A stretch of DNA of 8,486 nt from Microcaldota archaeon (GTDB lineage: Archaea; Micrarchaeota; Micrarchaeia; Micrarchaeales; CABMGC01). The notes under the pieces were generated by a model. The model had not been told where the DNA came from, did no database searches, and saw only the letters and a program-made list of their open reading frames with translations. Position numbers and translations under genes: made by a program. Positions 6,658 to 8,486 of this stretch are shown here, piece after piece. How positions within the stretch are numbered: the first letter of the stretch is position 1; each line of letters begins with the position of its first letter. The stretch is taken from positions 1 to 8,486 of the forward strand of contig JAJYXH010000016.1 in the NCBI GenBank assembly GCA_021791075.1, read 5' to 3'.

Positions 6658-6957
6658 TGGTTGTTAATTTGCATAAAGACACACAAAATTGGGGGCCTTA
6701 TGCAGGGTGCCCGCAGGCGGCAGAGCGCACAGCCATGGGTGCATGCGTATTGCTAAGGCAATGCCCTTGAAGCGCTTCGGATTGATGCCACTGCTGCTCG
6801 ATGTGCATGCATATACCCATTATCTGCTTTATCTTGGCGCTGGCTCTTTTTAAGTCTTTTCTACGAACGCATATCACACCCGCCAGGGCAGAGTTGTTGT
6901 ACCTCTTGAATCACAGACACCTATCTTTTTAATAACAGAAGCAGTGTAAAGTAGAGC
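6658..6957. promoter_or_regulatory. Intergenic region with long inverted repeat and promoter of the S66 peptidase gene
   Basis: TTTTTAATAA at 6926-6935 is a TATA-like box centred about 27 bases before ATG 6958. No ribosome binding site precedes the ATG, so a leaderless transcript is likely. On the minus strand TCTTTATGCAAAT (6683-6671) may be the promoter of the gene at 5242. At 6735-6820 an inverted repeat (ATGGGT-GCATGC against GCATGC-ATAT-ACCCAT) encloses a small hairpin (ATTGC-TAAG-GCAAT, 6749-6762) and the palindrome GAAGCGCTTC (6769-6778). I see no convincing gene in this stretch. Confidence 0.5.
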
Positions 6958-7962
6958 ATGGAGCTCATAAAACCTGAAAGGCTGCATAGGGGGGACACCA
7001 TAGGCATCATAAGCCCGGCCTCTAATCTCTCCCCAAAACAGATCTCCGCGTTGGCCAGAACCACCGGTTTTCTGAAGGGCGTGGGATACAGGATAAAATT
7101 AGGGAAGCACTGTAAGGGAAGGTATGGGCATAAGGCAGGCACGATAGAACAGAGGCTCGAAGACTTCAATTCGATGTTTGAAGACGATGAGGTAAGTGCA
7201 ATAATCACTGCCAGGGGTGGCTACAACTCAAACGACCTACTCGATCGCATAGATTACGGGATAGTTAGGAGGAATCCGAAGATCTTCTGTGGCTTCAGTG
7301 ACATAACTTTCATGCACTGCGCACTTCACACAAAAACGGGGCTTGTGACGTTCTACGGGCCCAACGGAACAACAAGATCCGGAACAGACATAATTGGAGA
7401 ATACACTTATAGGAATTTCGAGGCTGTTGTCGGAGCGGCGGATTCACCAATCAGGCTGGGCCCATCAAGGAAGTTTACGTTTAAGTATGGGTCTGACACG
7501 CTGAAAAAGGCCGACCTTAAGAGCACTTCGTGGAAAGTGCTGAGGGAAGGGAAGGCGGAGGGACGCCTTGTCGGAGGCCACATATTCACTATGCTCAACC
7601 TCTGCGGGACAGAGTACTTTCCGGATTTCAAGGGCAAGATTCTCTTCTGGGAGGACACCGAAACCACATCGCCTATGACGGATAGGTTCCTGAGGCAGCT
7701 CGAGATGATAGGCGTATTTGACGACATAAGGGGGATGATAGTCGGCAGAGTCAACCTTAACGAGTACAAGATAGAGAGGCGGGACTATGGACTTGATAAG
7801 ATAATACTTGACGTCACGAAGGGATATGACTTCCCGATCGTTATGGATATGGATTTTGGTCATACCGCACCGATGCTTACGCTTCCATACGGAATTCCGG
7901 CAAGGCTGGATCTGAAGGGCAGGAAGGCCAGCCTTGAGTTACTCGATAGTGCAGTGAGATAG
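6958..7962 (+). CDS. Peptidase family S66, LD-carboxypeptidase / MccF-like
   Basis: 334 residues, full length for the family and cytosolic (no signal peptide). S66 enzymes cut amide bonds next to acidic or D-residues. LdcA trims murein tetrapeptides; MccF cleaves the microcin C warhead for self-protection. N-terminal domain: GDTIGIISPAS (12-22), AIITARGGYN (81-90) and the nucleophile elbow CGFSDIT (111-117) with S114. C-terminal domain: LFWEDTE (229-235) with catalytic E232, DRFLRQLEMIGVFDDIRGMI (242-261), and DFGHTAP (299-305) with catalytic H302. The longer middle section ending SWKVLREGKAEGRLVGGH (191-208) is closer to MccF-type members than to compact LdcA; the usual GGN is GGH here. ATG 6958 lies about 27 bases after a TATA box, suggesting a leaderless transcript. 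Stops are two bases apart from the convergent HAD gene. The substrate is unknown, since archaea lack murein. Confidence 0.93.
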   Translation: MELIKPERLHRGDTIGIISPASNLSPKQISALARTTGFLKGVGYRIKLGKHCKGRYGHKAGTIEQRLEDFNSMFEDDEVSAIITARGGYNSNDLLDRIDYGIVRRNPKIFCGFSDITFMHCALHTKTGLVTFYGPNGTTRSGTDIIGEYTYRNFEAVVGAADSPIRLGPSRKFTFKYGSDTLKKADLKSTSWKVLREGKAEGRLVGGHIFTMLNLCGTEYFPDFKGKILFWEDTETTSPMTDRFLRQLEMIGVFDDIRGMIVGRVNLNEYKIERRDYGLDKIILDVTKGYDFPIVMDMDFGHTAPMLTLPYGIPARLDLKGRKASLELLDSAVR

Positions 7963-7964
7963 GT

Positions 7965-8486
7965 TCACTTTACACCATTCTTTGAGAGTTGGGTCTTCAG
8001 GTCGCTCAAATTTTTGTACAGTATTCCACGCATGCCGATCTCTCTTGCAGCGGCGACGTTCTCTTTTATATCATCCACAAAGGCCACTTCATGCCCTTTC
8101 GCTTGGAGTTTCCTTAAAGCATACTTGTAGATCCTAATATCAGGCTTCTTCATGTGGAGAACGCATGAGATAAAGATCCTGTCGAATAACGAGGTGTCCA
8201 TCTTCGACTTTACAATCTCGTATCCGGAGGGATTTAGGTTGGAGAGGCACGCGATAGTGTATCTCCTGCCTAGCCTCTTTGCGTAGGAATATACCTTCCT
8301 GTTTACCTTCATCCTTTTCCTGAAGAACACGCGCCAATCGGCCTCTTTCGGGCTGAGGCCCAGCTTCGATTCGAGTCTCAGGTTGAAGTCGCTGAGCTTC
8401 ATCCGGCCAATCTCCATCAAGTCCCCCTCGTGGCCTATCGCCTCCTCTATCTTCCTGGTTGATGTGTCGCAGAGTTTTGCCAGATA
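7965..8486 (-). CDS. HAD-superfamily hydrolase, 5' end outside the window
   Basis: 173 C-terminal residues are present; the frame is open to the right edge, so the N-terminus with the nucleophile DxD motif is missing. What remains is typical of small-molecule phosphatases of the haloacid dehalogenase-like group with a helical cap: EIGRMKLSDFNLRL and the following helices form the cap end. CLSNLNPSGYE carries the motif II Ser, FDRIFIS follows, MKKPDIRIY carries the motif III Lys, and AFVDDIKENVAAAREIGMRG carries the motif IV Asp pair with Asn. It ends KNGVK. Expected activity is phosphomonoester or phosphoanhydride hydrolysis in the cytosol, substrate not predictable. An internal TTG at 8420 is not the start, because the cap continues in frame upstream of it. 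It converges with the S66 gene with a two-base gap. Confidence 0.9.
   Translation of the reverse strand, partial: YLAKLCDTSTRKIEEAIGHEGDLMEIGRMKLSDFNLRLESKLGLSPKEADWRVFFRKRMKVNRKVYSYAKRLGRRYTIACLSNLNPSGYEIVKSKMDTSLFDRIFISCVLHMKKPDIRIYKYALRKLQAKGHEVAFVDDIKENVAAAREIGMRGILYKNLSDLKTQLSKNGVK

Noticed and set aside
6698..6877. A 59-codon minus-strand frame starting at GTG 6877
   Set aside because: No ribosome binding site, no recognisable motif, and its second half is composed of the inverted-repeat region; too weak to call a gene.
7407..7863. Minus-strand open frames inside the S66 gene
   Set aside because: They lie wholly opposite conserved catalytic regions of the peptidase and show no coding motifs of their own.

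Overview
The window looks archaeal. Promoters read as TATA boxes 25-40 bases before start codons (for example TTTATATA at 2637-2644 and TTTTTAATAA at 6926-6935). At least one gene has no visible ribosome binding site and sits where a leaderless start is expected. Codon use favours AGG and ATA throughout. Several very small secreted or membrane-anchored proteins are rich in N-X-S/T sequons. The compact layout and small surface proteins would fit a DPANN/ARMAN-type (Micrarchaeota-like) or Thermoplasmata-associated lineage, but that placement is inference from style, not from a marker gene.

Layout: (1) 21-335 (-) is a small membrane-anchored protein with a Ser/Thr stalk and GFN repeats, divergent from (2) 413-1834 (+), a full-length type I glutamine synthetase, the one clear central-metabolism gene. 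(3) 1833-1917 is a cluster of inverted repeats just after glnA. (4) 1890-2432 (-) is a broken PH-domain-like gene with an in-frame TAG and a frameshift. (5) 2677-4306 (+) is a tight three-gene run behind one strong TATA box: a secreted 325-residue Asn/Tyr-rich protein with 11 sequons, a 79-residue single-pass anchor protein, and a 131-residue multi-pass membrane protein of a conserved uncharacterised type. (6) 4307-5235 (-) is decayed coding sequence with two in-frame stops and at least one frameshift. (7) 5242-6486 (-) is an intact but unrecognised 414-codon gene whose frame stays open upstream without a usual start. (8) 6658-6957 is intergenic, with a long inverted repeat and a promoter. (9) 6958-7962 (+) is a serine peptidase of family S66 (LD-carboxypeptidase / MccF-like) with all three catalytic residues. 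(10) 7965-8486 (-) is a HAD-superfamily hydrolase that runs off the window edge.

How the parts fit: glnA provides nitrogen assimilation. The 2677-4306 operon and the gene at 21-335 look like cell-surface components, probably N-glycosylated. The S66 peptidase is odd for a cell without murein and may be a detoxification or immunity enzyme, or act on bacterial peptides. The stretches 1890-2432 and 4307-5235, and possibly the 5' end of the 5242-6486 gene, show decay, so the spaces between the intact genes are relics rather than empty DNA. I do not see a mobile element, CRISPR array, tRNA or rRNA.
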